From assembly GCF_003989795.1 (NCBI RefSeq), contig NZ_RZHG01000002.1, positions 1-64,000 of the forward strand: DNA of 64,000 nucleotides, in the 5' to 3' direction. Shown here piece by piece: positions 56,092-63,948 of the stretch (position 1 is the stretch's first letter; the number at the start of each line of letters is the position of its first letter). The notes beneath the pieces are model-generated. The model ran no database searches. It had not been told where the DNA came from and saw only the letters and a list, made by a program, of their open reading frames with translations. The DNA is from Vreelandella andesensis. Its GTDB lineage: Bacteria > Pseudomonadota > Gammaproteobacteria > Pseudomonadales > Halomonadaceae. The translations under genes were made by a program, and so were the position numbers.

Positions 56092-57366
56092 CTACGTTTT
56101 AGCTAGTGCCAATTCATCCCATCGCGATGTATATCGTGGCGTACGGTGTTCACAACGTAGCTCCCATGCGTTTTCTTTTCTTGGTATCCCAAGCCTTACG
56201 GTGTTTTTACCGTGCTCACGGTTTAATTTATCAAGAATTGCCATCAAGCGTTCGTTACGTGCGCGCTTTTCATCACTGAGCGGTTCGGCTAGTAACCTTA
56301 GCTGTTCGTGATCATGATCACATAAATCCATTAACATCACACCGCACTTTCGATACCAAATATTTTCTTTGAAGATGCGCTCCATCCCAGCCCTAGCTGC
56401 CCTTGCTAGCTCACGACTGTCATCAGTGGGATGCTGCAGTGGTACTATCAGGCTCTTGTTATAACTGGGCAGATCACTGCGGAAACGATTGGTACGCACA
56501 AATACCATTATCGCTCGGGCCAAGCCTTGCTGTTTGCGTAGTTTCTCACCCGCACGAGAAACGTGAGCACGGATCGCTTCATAGAGGTCTGTTTTATTAT
56601 TGGTAAGGCGTCCAAAGCTTCTGCTGACCATGATCTGTTGTTTGGGCTGGGTCATGTCGTCTAAATGGATACAGTCGACGCCACGCAGCTCGTAGATGAT
56701 ACGTTCCATCACGACTGAGAAATGCTGACGTAAGCGCTTTGGCTCAGCTTCTCTTAACTGCCAAGCAGTCTCAATCCCTAGCGTTTGCAATCGGGCGGCA
56801 ATACGACCCGCAACACCCCAGATTTCCGTTACGGGTAGTCGCTTTAGAAATACTCGGGTATCGTCGCTATTGGGGTGCATGATAGCCACTCCCGCAAAAC
56901 TCTCTTCTTTCTTGGCTCTATGATTAGCGATTTTCGCAAGTGTTTTACTAGTGCTCAGGCCGACACTGACAGGTATCCCGGTATCGCGTCGAACCTGTTT
57001 CCGCATTACCTGACACCGTTCTTCGAGTGATTCAGGTTCAAAACCTTCGAAGCTTAAAAACGACTCATCAATACTATACACATCAACATGCGGCGTATGC
57101 TGGCTGAGTACGTCTGTCACTCTGCGGCTCATGTCTCCATATAAAGCATAATTAGAGCTCAGTAGCGTACATTGCCGACGTATGTGAGGGTCGATCTGAT
57201 GCGCGGGCATCCCCATTGCTACGCCTAAGAGCTCTATTTCAGCTGACCTCGCTACCACACAGCCATCGTTATTAGACAGAACGCCTACGGGCTTACCTTC
57301 CAGGCGGGGATTGAATACGCGCTCACAGCTGACGTAAAAATTATTGCAATCGACGAGCGCTATCAC
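56092..57366 (-). CDS. umuC: UmuC, catalytic subunit of DNA polymerase V
   Basis: 424 aa Y-family translesion polymerase. Catalytic Asp/Glu motifs are MIALVDCNNFYVSCERVF at the N-terminus and DVYSIDESFLSFEGF near residue 100. Little-finger and C-terminal DUF4113 region (WYRKCGVMLMDL) are present, so the gene is complete. Its start overlaps the umuD stop by 4 nt. Works with cleaved UmuD in SOS mutagenesis. Confidence 0.95.
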   Translation of the reverse strand: MIALVDCNNFYVSCERVFNPRLEGKPVGVLSNNDGCVVARSAEIELLGVAMGMPAHQIDPHIRRQCTLLSSNYALYGDMSRRVTDVLSQHTPHVDVYSIDESFLSFEGFEPESLEERCQVMRKQVRRDTGIPVSVGLSTSKTLAKIANHRAKKEESFAGVAIMHPNSDDTRVFLKRLPVTEIWGVAGRIAARLQTLGIETAWQLREAEPKRLRQHFSVVMERIIYELRGVDCIHLDDMTQPKQQIMVSRSFGRLTNNKTDLYEAIRAHVSRAGEKLRKQQGLARAIMVFVRTNRFRSDLPSYNKSLIVPLQHPTDDSRELARAARAGMERIFKENIWYRKCGVMLMDLCDHDHEQLRLLAEPLSDEKRARNERLMAILDKLNREHGKNTVRLGIPRKENAWELRCEHRTPRYTSRWDELALAKT

Positions 57367-57812
57367 ACTGAAAACCCAGGAGCGAGAACATGAATATTAT
57401 GTGTGACCACACCCCATGCGTGGCAGTCATGGCCAGAGAGGGGGATAGGTTTAAAATTTGGGTTAGTCGTTGTTAAATAGTAACGGTCACCGATCTTGCT
57501 TAGACGCTTGCACGTGAGATCGCCATCCACGCACATGATAACGACGTGACCACGACGAGCAGTAAGTGAGCGATCAACTATCAGTAAGTCCCCGTCGTGA
57601 ATGCCGTCATCTATCATAGACGTGCCTTTGGCTCGTAAGTAGAAAGTGGCTGATGGGTGTTGAATAAGGTGCGCTACAAGATCGAGATCGGCTTCAATGT
57701 AGTCATCAGCAGGGCTAGGAAAGCCAGCACGAACAAAACCGCCAACTAGAGGAATGCCAACAGGTGGTGCAATCGTATCGACGCGGCCCAAAACAGTTAA
57801 GTGCATACTCAT
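57363..57812 (-). CDS. umuD: UmuD, SOS mutagenesis protease-like subunit
   Basis: 149 aa S24 peptidase-fold protein that self-cleaves under RecA control to give UmuD'. Cleavage site Ala-Gly in VRAGFPSPADDY near residue 29, catalytic Ser in KGTSMIDDGI and Lys in LTCKRLSK. Overlaps umuC and the DUF1654 gene by 4 nt each, so the three genes are one coupled unit. Confidence 0.94.
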   Translation of the reverse strand: MSMHLTVLGRVDTIAPPVGIPLVGGFVRAGFPSPADDYIEADLDLVAHLIQHPSATFYLRAKGTSMIDDGIHDGDLLIVDRSLTARRGHVVIMCVDGDLTCKRLSKIGDRYYLTTTNPNFKPIPLSGHDCHAWGVVTHNIHVLAPGFSV

Positions 57813-58039
57813 GACATAGACTCTTCAGGGTTCCAGCTGATTCCAACATGCTCAGCCTCGTCGTCAATCGGGGTGAGCGTGACGTTTTCAACAGTGCCCA
57901 ATTCTGAGATCACTCGTGCCCAGTCTTCCTGTTCATCGTCGGCATGACGTTTTATCTCTACCCAGTGTTTCGATTGAGCGCCAGGGCTATTGATTGCCCG
58001 CTGCACTCGCTTGACTAATTGCTCGTATGATTTTGACAT
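57809..58039 (-). CDS. DUF1654 family protein, first gene of the umuDC operon
   Basis: 76 aa, soluble: SYEQLVKRVQRAINSPGAQ, HADDEQEDWARVISEL and VGISWNPEE. This matches the DUF1654 family of Pseudomonas/Halomonas-like bacteria. AAAGGAGGCGCTT is a near-perfect ribosome site before the ATG at 58039; a longer frame to 58159 would read into the IS. Its promoter region is interrupted by an IS1595 element. Function unknown; context suggests an SOS-linked role. Confidence 0.8.
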   Translation of the reverse strand: MSKSYEQLVKRVQRAINSPGAQSKHWVEIKRHADDEQEDWARVISELGTVENVTLTPIDDEAEHVGISWNPEESMS

Positions 58040-58054
58040 AAGCGCCTCCTTTGG

Positions 58055-58068
58055 TACTGGTAATATAT
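58055..58068. promoter_or_regulatory. Left part of a split LexA-type operator
   Basis: TACTGGTAATATAT ends exactly at the left end of the IS; its last 8 bases are the target duplication. Joined to the right part (59116-59129) with one duplicate removed it gives TACTGGTAATATATACAGTA, which is CTG-N10-CAG within TACTG...CAGTA, the LexA box form. It lies 16 nt upstream of the DUF1654-umuDC start. Confidence 0.75.
58061..58068 (+). repeat. Left 8-bp target duplication of the IS
   Basis: TAATATAT directly abuts the left terminal inverted repeat and is repeated at 59116-59123 after the right one. Eight bp is the duplication length known for IS1595-family elements. Confidence 0.92.
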
Positions 58069-58092
58069 GGCTATGTTGGCATCTTCTGTTGA
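58069..58092 (+). repeat. Left terminal inverted repeat of the IS
   Basis: GGCTATGTTGGCATCTTCTGTTGAT (first 24 nt) pairs with the reverse complement of 59092-59115, with mismatches at positions 17 and 24 only by this reading. Confidence 0.9.
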
Positions 58093-58150
58093 TGTGCTTT
58101 AAATATACTGTATAAAATACTGTATATGCAGCCTTCCTCTGGAGCATGCC

Positions 58151-59113
58151 ATGAAGCAAGCAGACTTCAAAATCCTTGAGCAGTCACTATTCAGCCTTCC
58201 AGTTGATCGCAAGAAATACATTGCGGAACGACTCCTTGGGCAAATCAGCTCCCAGGCGAATACGCTGATTGATACCTTAAACCATCACCTTCCATGCCCA
58301 CATTGTAGCGGCGAGCACGCTGTTAAGTGGGGGCGCAGCGGTGGCCTGCAGCGGTATCGATGCCGGAATCCCGAGTGTCACAAGACATTCAACGCCCTCA
58401 CAGGCAAGCCCTTGGCCAAGCTGCAACACCGGGATAAATGGTTCGACTACCTGCGCTGCATGCAAGACAGCCTGACGTTGCGCGCCTCAGCGGCCCGAGT
58501 GGGTATTGATCTGAAGACGGCTTTCCGATGGCGGCATCGTTTCCTGAAAACGAGTGCTCAAGACAATGCCAACCCACTATCTGGCATCATTGAGGTAGAT
58601 GAAACCTTCTTCCTGGAATCCTGCAAAGGAAAACGTAAGATCGCTCATCGCCAACCTCGAAAGCGCGGAGGGCAAGGCAATATTAAAAAGAAAGAACAAA
58701 AGATTCAGGTGCTTATCGCGCGAGACCGTAACGGAAAGATTAGTGATTTGGTTGATCCAGCACTTCAGAAATCGACGGTTCATGAGTTTCTGGCACCGAT
58801 CATCGATCGCGACTCGATTTTATGCTCGGACGGTCACAGCTGGTATAAAACCTTCTCTGCTGAGCATGGGATTGCCCATCATCGACTGATCACACTCGAT
58901 AATCAGCGAGTGATCGGCAAGGAATACCACATTCAAAATGTGAACAGCTATATGAGTCGTTTGAAAGGGTGGATGAAGCGCTTTCATGGGGTGGGGACAG
59001 CGTACTTGCCTAATTACTTGGCATGGCGACGGTTGTTTGAAACCGCAAAGCCAGCCGAGGAGGCGTGGCTTCGTGCGGCGATGGGGACTGACCAACAGCA
59101 GATGCCAACATAG
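58151..59113 (+). CDS. IS1595-family transposase
   Basis: 320 aa. N-terminal zinc ribbon (CPHCSGEHAVKWGRSG, YRCRNPECHKTF; residues about 50-80), a helix-turn-helix region (RASAARVGIDLKTAFRWRHRF) and an ISXO2-like DDE-type catalytic domain with IIEVDETFFLES (first Asp near 148), ILCSDGHSWY (second Asp) and YHIQNVNSYMSRLKGWMKRFHGVGTAYLPNYL as the C-terminal signature. No frameshift. Its stop (TAG 59111-59113) is within the right inverted repeat. Confidence 0.94.
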   Translation: MKQADFKILEQSLFSLPVDRKKYIAERLLGQISSQANTLIDTLNHHLPCPHCSGEHAVKWGRSGGLQRYRCRNPECHKTFNALTGKPLAKLQHRDKWFDYLRCMQDSLTLRASAARVGIDLKTAFRWRHRFLKTSAQDNANPLSGIIEVDETFFLESCKGKRKIAHRQPRKRGGQGNIKKKEQKIQVLIARDRNGKISDLVDPALQKSTVHEFLAPIIDRDSILCSDGHSWYKTFSAEHGIAHHRLITLDNQRVIGKEYHIQNVNSYMSRLKGWMKRFHGVGTAYLPNYLAWRRLFETAKPAEEAWLRAAMGTDQQQMPT

Positions 59114-59115
59114 CC
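59092..59115 (+). repeat. Right terminal inverted repeat of the IS
   Basis: Ends in AGATGCCAACATAGCC, the reverse complement of the left end, and contains the last codons of the transposase gene. Followed directly by the second TAATATAT copy. Confidence 0.9.
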
Positions 59116-59129
59116 TAATATATACAGTA
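59116..59129. promoter_or_regulatory. Right part of a split LexA-type operator
   Basis: TAATATATACAGTA starts at the right IS end; its first 8 bases are the target duplication. It carries the CAGTA half of the reconstructed LexA-type box. It lies about 95 nt upstream of the SRAP gene, so only this half and the SRAP promoter remain linked. Confidence 0.75.
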
Positions 59130-59223
59130 TAAGTGCAGACGATAAGCGATTAGAAGGGGAGGCTGCAAGTGTTGATATTTAGTGACGGACTGGGAAGTGC
59201 AATTTATCGACTATCATTCAATC

Positions 59224-60114
59224 ATGTGTGGAAGATTTGCTCTATTCACCCCCTTAGGACAGTTGGCCAAAATGGTCGCAGTGACTGTACCTGAGCGTAT
59301 AGCGCAACCGCGTTACAACATCGCTCCCGGCACATGGATCACTGTCGTTAAGCAGCTGTCAGAAAACGAGCCGCCGTTTATCGATGATATGTGGTGGGGG
59401 TATCTTCCAGCGTGGGTAAATGGAACGGGCAATCAGCCTATTAACGCGAGGGTTGAGACAGTAGCGTCTAACGGCTATTTTAAATCAGCTTTCTCTAAGC
59501 ATAGGTGCTTGATCCCCGCCAACGGGTGGTATGAATGGATCAAGAATTCAAATCCTAAACAACCGCATTTCCTGGCCCGTGTTGATAAGCAGCCCCTGTT
59601 CTTTGCAGGTATATTTTCTGATCGAGACGACGGAAGCTTAGGCTGTGCAATCATCACAGAAGCTGCACGGGGTAGTGCTGTAGAAGTTCATGATCGTATG
59701 CCGTTGATACTTGATAGTGGCTATCTCGAACCTTGGCTAGCACCTGACCTGACGGATCGAGAAGCGATTCATAATATGATGAAGCCTATCGATGCCGCGT
59801 TAATAAAGCACTGGCCTGTCAGCACATCTGTTAATAAGCCCTCCGAAGGACAAGGAGAAGGGTTGATCAATCCAGCCCAACATTTTTCATTTGACACTAA
59901 GGTTGAAGCGCTAACAGGTCAGATGCTTTATTTCTGTATTACACGTTCTTCTAAGTTAAGAATCAACGACAGATCGACTCGCACGGCACGCCATCTGCAT
60001 CACCGTCTAATCTTCCGTTCCCACACTGTTGCAAGTGAAAGCGGGCTTCTTCGCAGGAAGCCATCTGTCCGCATGTTTTACGCATGTCGCAACTGTATAC
60101 CGATGAAGTTTTAG
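59224..60114 (+). CDS. SRAP-domain protein (HMCES/YedK family), extended C-terminus
   Basis: Family role: shields abasic sites in single-stranded DNA by a covalent link through Cys2. The start at 59224 gives MCGRFAL, putting the catalytic Cys at position 2. Other motifs: PRYNIAPGT, WWGYLPAW, NARVETV and CLIPANGWYEW (conserved Asn and Glu), plus MPLIL. The conserved domain ends near residue 218 (LINPA), yet the frame runs to 296 aa. The last 78 residues are not SRAP-like and partly read antisense to the endonuclease gene. No good Shine-Dalgarno was seen. Divergent from umuDC and probably once shared its LexA-type operator. Confidence 0.88.
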   Translation: MCGRFALFTPLGQLAKMVAVTVPERIAQPRYNIAPGTWITVVKQLSENEPPFIDDMWWGYLPAWVNGTGNQPINARVETVASNGYFKSAFSKHRCLIPANGWYEWIKNSNPKQPHFLARVDKQPLFFAGIFSDRDDGSLGCAIITEAARGSAVEVHDRMPLILDSGYLEPWLAPDLTDREAIHNMMKPIDAALIKHWPVSTSVNKPSEGQGEGLINPAQHFSFDTKVEALTGQMLYFCITRSSKLRINDRSTRTARHLHHRLIFRSHTVASESGLLRRKPSVRMFYACRNCIPMKF

Positions 60115-60847
60115 ATTGAAAGATGGGTTCCGCCACGTGATCAACGATTTCTACTTCAGCACTAATGGACTCCACGTATGAGTTACTTGTCCCTTGTACT
60201 GCTGCGATGCGCCGATTGCGTTCACGCTCCCAGTCATCCACTGCGTCTATGCGATCCCATGCTTCAAATAGCTGCTGCTGTTGACGACTAATTGAAATAT
60301 CGTAAGTATCACGCATGTACCAATAAATACGAGCAATATCACCAATACGATGAGGGGGAGGTTGAAAGCTACGCTCTTGGAATGACACAGCTACCTGACA
60401 TGCGCCGTACTCATGCACTGGGTTATTGACCATAGCAAATCGCATGTTAGAGCGGTCTCCATTCACCTCGCCTATGGCTGGCACTAGATTGTGGAGGTCA
60501 GCTTCTGCACGCCTGAAGACTTCATCAGTTCGTCGACAATTATCACGCCCGCCTTCTTGCCAACATTGACGCTGACGTCCGATATCATAAGCGGGCATGA
60601 CGTGCTCCCACTCGATGCGGTTTGCCCGATTAGGCTGTTTGCGTATCTCGTACCCACAACTATTGAGAGTAGGGCCTGTATCAAAATCAAACGTACAGCC
60701 GCAGTAGAATGACTCTGTTTGGTCATAGTAAACTTGCTGCTCAGCGACTCGCTTTGCTGAGCTAAAAGAGGATGGGGGAGCAGCGTTTGCAACAAAGCTT
60801 ATGACTAATAGTATGCCAGCCCAAGCCATGAAAAATGTCTTATACAT
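59963..60847 (-). CDS. Secreted endonuclease I family nuclease with Excalibur-like C-terminus
   Basis: About 294 aa. Signal peptide about residues 1-23 (MYKTFFMAWAGILLVISFVANAA, quoted in part as FMAWAGILLVISF). Endonuclease I (EndA/Dns) domain with RIEWEHVMPAYDIG (catalytic His), DLHNLVPAIGEVNGDRSN (metal Asn) and cysteines for disulfides. The C-terminal CGQMASCEEARFHLQQCG-LDGDADGVPCESIC resembles an Excalibur calcium-binding motif. Probably a periplasmic or extracellular nuclease that could limit DNA uptake. The ATG at 60847 starts the signal peptide; the upstream extension is AT-rich and not family-like. Its 3' end overlaps the SRAP frame by 152 nt. Confidence 0.88.
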   Translation of the reverse strand: MYKTFFMAWAGILLVISFVANAAPPSSFSSAKRVAEQQVYYDQTESFYCGCTFDFDTGPTLNSCGYEIRKQPNRANRIEWEHVMPAYDIGRQRQCWQEGGRDNCRRTDEVFRRAEADLHNLVPAIGEVNGDRSNMRFAMVNNPVHEYGACQVAVSFQERSFQPPPHRIGDIARIYWYMRDTYDISISRQQQQLFEAWDRIDAVDDWERERNRRIAAVQGTSNSYVESISAEVEIVDHVAEPIFQSKTSSVYSCDMRKTCGQMASCEEARFHLQQCGNGRLDGDADGVPCESICR

Positions 60848-61662
60848 TGTTATAAAAACCTTATTAACTGTATGATAAACATAGGGGGAGATAGGTTTAT
60901 TAAACGAGTGACAGTCTATAAAGTAGTTACTAGAATTAAAGTGCGAAAATTCTTTGCAACGTGCGAAACGGAACAAAACTACGAGTCATATTCCATATGC
61001 CAGTGATGTTCCCAACTAATGATAGTATTAGATTAACTAAGATGATATGAAACTTAAATATCGTGTCGACAGATATATGCTTTTGATGAGCGATCTCTTA
61101 GCAGTTAATGTTATTTCGTTCATAATTGATTGCAATATGATTAAATATTTAAAGCAGGGAAAGGATGCGTGTAATGTTGCCTTTGGTTGCGATGATGAAC
61201 TTACAATCTAATATTAATTAACTAATATTAATTTTTTAAAATTAGCATTAATTACGTAAGTAAGCAAGCTCAACAATTAATTTTTCACAGCTTGTAGCTA
61301 AGATTCTGATTTTGTTGACAATTAAGAATTTACCTCTAGATAGTAAAAAACACCCTCATCCTCCATGCAAGCCTAGTTAGTGCCAATTATGTTCAACAAT
61401 GGTAGCAATTCAGCGACGACAGGCTGCTAACGGTTATCATAGAGCAGGCAAGCATGCACACTAATTAAGAGCGAATAATATCAGATACAAATTTTCCCTT
61501 AGAATTTCATTTTGACTAAGTGGGAGTACTAATTGCTAACACCTTATTCCATCAATAGGATCGGTTGTGTTAATATTACTTAATTAATCAATGGCTTGTC
61601 GATAAGCTACTGAAATTACGTTAGGTTTATGTCACAACGTGGCGGATATGGAGAGACAGGCT
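60848..61662. other. 815-bp AT-rich region without a convincing gene
   Basis: Very AT-rich. It holds the direct repeat CTAATATTAATT at 61208-61219 and 61222-61233 and promoter-like AT blocks. One possible 54-codon frame (61047-61211, MKLKYRVDRYMLLM start) has only a weak ribosome site and no recognisable homology. The region must carry the promoters of the endonuclease gene and of the downstream membrane-protein operon. Otherwise I see nothing in it. Confidence 0.6.
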
Positions 61663-63078
61663 GTGGCAAACTTTCTAAAAAGCATGGGCAACCTGGCATC
61701 ACGAAAAAGCAACAGCTTCGAAAATAGCTTGTATCGTTTTCCCTCACTCAAAATCGATAAAATAGCTAGCGATTTACGCCTAAAACAACGAGGGGAAGAG
61801 GATGGGAGATTAAACTTCCCAACTGAAGACAGCTTATCTTTGACTGCAGTTGAAAGAGATGCTGTAGAAAATATAAGAAATTTAAGATCAGCAGCTTTAA
61901 ATAATTTTGAAGCTGAGCTTGAAAGTTACAATACTAGGATTGGCTCTGTTAAAGATGAAAAAGAAAAGATTGAACTTCTAGTAGGTAAAGCAGAACACGA
62001 AATCGTTAGCATTTCGAATAACTGGGAAAACAGGCTTGAAAATCAAAGAGTCCGGGTGCGTGAGCACCAGGATAAACTTAAAAAATTTCAGAAAAAAAAT
62101 AATATTGAAGGCCCTCCAAGAGAGTCAAAAAATATTGTGCTAACTATTGGTTTAATAGCTATCCTTGGTTTAATAGAAACTGTAATGAACGGCTATTTTT
62201 TTGCTGAAGCAAATCCAATGGGATATCTTGGTGGCATTATATTAGCAGCAATCATAGCATTTATAAACATTTCTTTCTCAAGTATATTTGGACACTTTTC
62301 TAGGCAAATAAACATTAAAAGTATGGTGCCAAAGCTATGGGGTGTTGTTTTAATAATATGTTTTATTATATTTGCTTCAATTCTCAACCTTTCTATTGCT
62401 CATTTTAGAGATGCCTTGGAAGTACAGCCATGGGAAGATGCTCTTGTTTCTTCATTAATATCTCTCAAGAATGCTCCATTTGAATTACGGTCAATCAATT
62501 CTTGGTTGGTGATCGGTTTTGGTGCGGCTGTAAGTTTCACATCATTTTGGAAAACATTTAGTTTTTCTGACCCCTACCCTGGTTACAGCCGATTGTGGCA
62601 TGAAAATGAAGAATGCATAGATAATTATACGGATGAGTTTAACGAAGCACATGATGAGCTAGACGCGCATTTTGAAAAGTCATCTAAAAATTTAAGAGAT
62701 GAAATATTTCGTCGTAGAGATAACATAAAGTCAGCAGAAGATGCTTTGACTGCACGTATTTCTCTTGTAAGAAATCTTAACATTTTCTTAGAAAGCTGTA
62801 GCGAAGGTGTTAATAAACTTCTGAGAATTTACAGAGATGCTAACATTAAAGCTAGATCACAACGGGCACCAAAACATTTTGAAGAATTATTCTACTTTGA
62901 AGATTATAAAATTGAAGAGCTTAAAAATATGCAAATACGTATCCCAGAAGTAGCTGAAAGAGAATTGATCAAAGCCGAAGAAGCTGTACAAAAAGGAGTG
63001 GCTAAACTACTTAAGTCTAGAAAAGAGGCTTTATCTGCATTTCCTACTATTAGACAAATTAAATACGAAGAAGCTTAA
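61663..63078 (+). CDS. Coiled-coil, four-helix membrane protein of unknown function
   Basis: 471 aa from the GTG at 61663, which has GGAGAG 8-9 nt upstream; GTG 61639 and ATG 61648 lack one. Long coiled coil (about 55-150, ELESYNTRIGSVKDEKEKIELL), then four hydrophobic segments (about 156-178, 186-209, 224-245 and 280-296), then a second long coiled region (about 318-460). Both ends should therefore lie on the same, probably cytoplasmic, side. I do not recognise the family. AT-rich codon use like the rest of the island. The next gene, 62 nt on, encodes a vWA-like periplasmic protein. Confidence 0.75.
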   Translation: MANFLKSMGNLASRKSNSFENSLYRFPSLKIDKIASDLRLKQRGEEDGRLNFPTEDSLSLTAVERDAVENIRNLRSAALNNFEAELESYNTRIGSVKDEKEKIELLVGKAEHEIVSISNNWENRLENQRVRVREHQDKLKKFQKKNNIEGPPRESKNIVLTIGLIAILGLIETVMNGYFFAEANPMGYLGGIILAAIIAFINISFSSIFGHFSRQINIKSMVPKLWGVVLIICFIIFASILNLSIAHFRDALEVQPWEDALVSSLISLKNAPFELRSINSWLVIGFGAAVSFTSFWKTFSFSDPYPGYSRLWHENEECIDNYTDEFNEAHDELDAHFEKSSKNLRDEIFRRRDNIKSAEDALTARISLVRNLNIFLESCSEGVNKLLRIYRDANIKARSQRAPKHFEELFYFEDYKIEELKNMQIRIPEVAERELIKAEEAVQKGVAKLLKSRKEALSAFPTIRQIKYEEA

Positions 63079-63140
63079 ATTTCTAGCAACAGCAATGGCA
63101 AAGCTTCACTTATAAAAAGTATTAAGCAGAGAAATATATA

Positions 63141-63947
63141 ATGTCTAGACGCCGTTCATATCGTCGAAGAAAGGGAGCTAAATCGACTGGTTTAGGTATA
63201 ATGCTGATCATTATAACAATCGTCGGTTTTGCTGTTTTGATTTATTTTTGGCAAAGTGAATCTAAACGTCCCGGTATTAATCAAACTACTTTGTGCCCTG
63301 AGCATGGGCCTGTTGAGCATTTAGCTATCCTTATCGATACTACCGACCCTCTATCAATGACCCAGCTTCAAGCTGCCAGGCAGAAAGTTGAAAAGATAAT
63401 ACATGATGCGCCTGTAGGAAGTAGAGTAAGTTTTTCGACTGTTTCGCCAAATAATACAGTTCGTCAAAGTTCTTTTTATTCTATCTGTAAACCACCTACA
63501 GGAGAAAGCGCGAGCTTTCTTACTCAAAATCCAAAAATAATCGAAAGCAAATACAGAAAGGAATTTTTCTCACCTATCAATAGTGTTCTTGATAGTTTAC
63601 TAACTCTTGAGTCAGCGGATTCTTCTCCTATAATGGAAGGTCTGCAGGAATTTATTACAAAAATCCCTGAGTTTTCTACTACCAATAATAATAAGGAAAT
63701 AGTAATAATTTCAGATTTGATACAGCATAGCTCAGATTTTAGTTTTTATCGGGGTTTATCTTGGGAAAGCTTTAATTCAAATGGTTCAGTAGATCAACTT
63801 AGTCGTAATTTAGGTGGGGTGAAAATCACTATACTAAGAATTCCTAGGAATTTAGCTAACAAAAATATTGTCGATGATTTTTGGGTACGTTACTTCGAAG
63901 CTCAAGGTATCAGCCGAGTCAATGCTTACACGATAGGAAATTTATAA
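63141..63947 (+). CDS. Membrane-anchored vWA-like protein of unknown function
   Basis: 268 aa. A strongly basic N-terminus (RRRSYRRRKGAK) precedes one transmembrane helix (about 17-37), so the rest should be periplasmic. The soluble part looks like a degenerate von Willebrand A domain: EHLAILIDTTDPLSMTQL near 60 (DTTDP where DxSxS is usual), a middle acidic helix region and KEIVIISDLIQHSSDF near 195. Two Cys (CPEH and SICKPP) may form a disulfide. The next gene begins 1 nt after the stop. Function not recognised. Confidence 0.72.
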   Translation: MSRRRSYRRRKGAKSTGLGIMLIIITIVGFAVLIYFWQSESKRPGINQTTLCPEHGPVEHLAILIDTTDPLSMTQLQAARQKVEKIIHDAPVGSRVSFSTVSPNNTVRQSSFYSICKPPTGESASFLTQNPKIIESKYRKEFFSPINSVLDSLLTLESADSSPIMEGLQEFITKIPEFSTTNNNKEIVIISDLIQHSSDFSFYRGLSWESFNSNGSVDQLSRNLGGVKITILRIPRNLANKNIVDDFWVRYFEAQGISRVNAYTIGNL

Positions 63948-63948
63948 A

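Larger units (their letters stand above)
58069..59115 (+). mobile_element. IS1595-family insertion sequence, intact
   Basis: 1047 bp bounded by 24-bp inverted repeats that begin GGCTATGTTGGCATCT and match at 22 of 24 positions, flanked by the 8-bp duplication TAATATAT. It contains one full transposase gene whose stop codon lies inside the right repeat. Everything needed for mobility looks intact, so it is probably a recent insertion. It has landed in the shared control region of DUF1654-umuDC and the SRAP gene. Confidence 0.93.

Noticed and set aside
55943..56311. 122-aa plus-strand frame over the end of umuC
   Set aside because: Mostly antisense to the conserved C-terminal part of umuC, with low-complexity composition and no ribosome site.
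58119..58133. CTGTATATGCAG inside the IS as a LexA box
   Set aside because: The spacing between CTG and CAG is 6, not 10, so it does not fit a LexA operator.
61047..61211. Possible 54-aa gene in the AT-rich gap before the coiled-coil membrane protein
   Set aside because: Ribosome site is weak, composition follows the AT-rich background and no family is recognisable; mentioned only in the gap entry.
60848..61662. CRISPR array in the repeat-containing AT-rich gap
   Set aside because: Only two short AT-rich copies occur, with no regular repeat-spacer pattern and no cas genes nearby.
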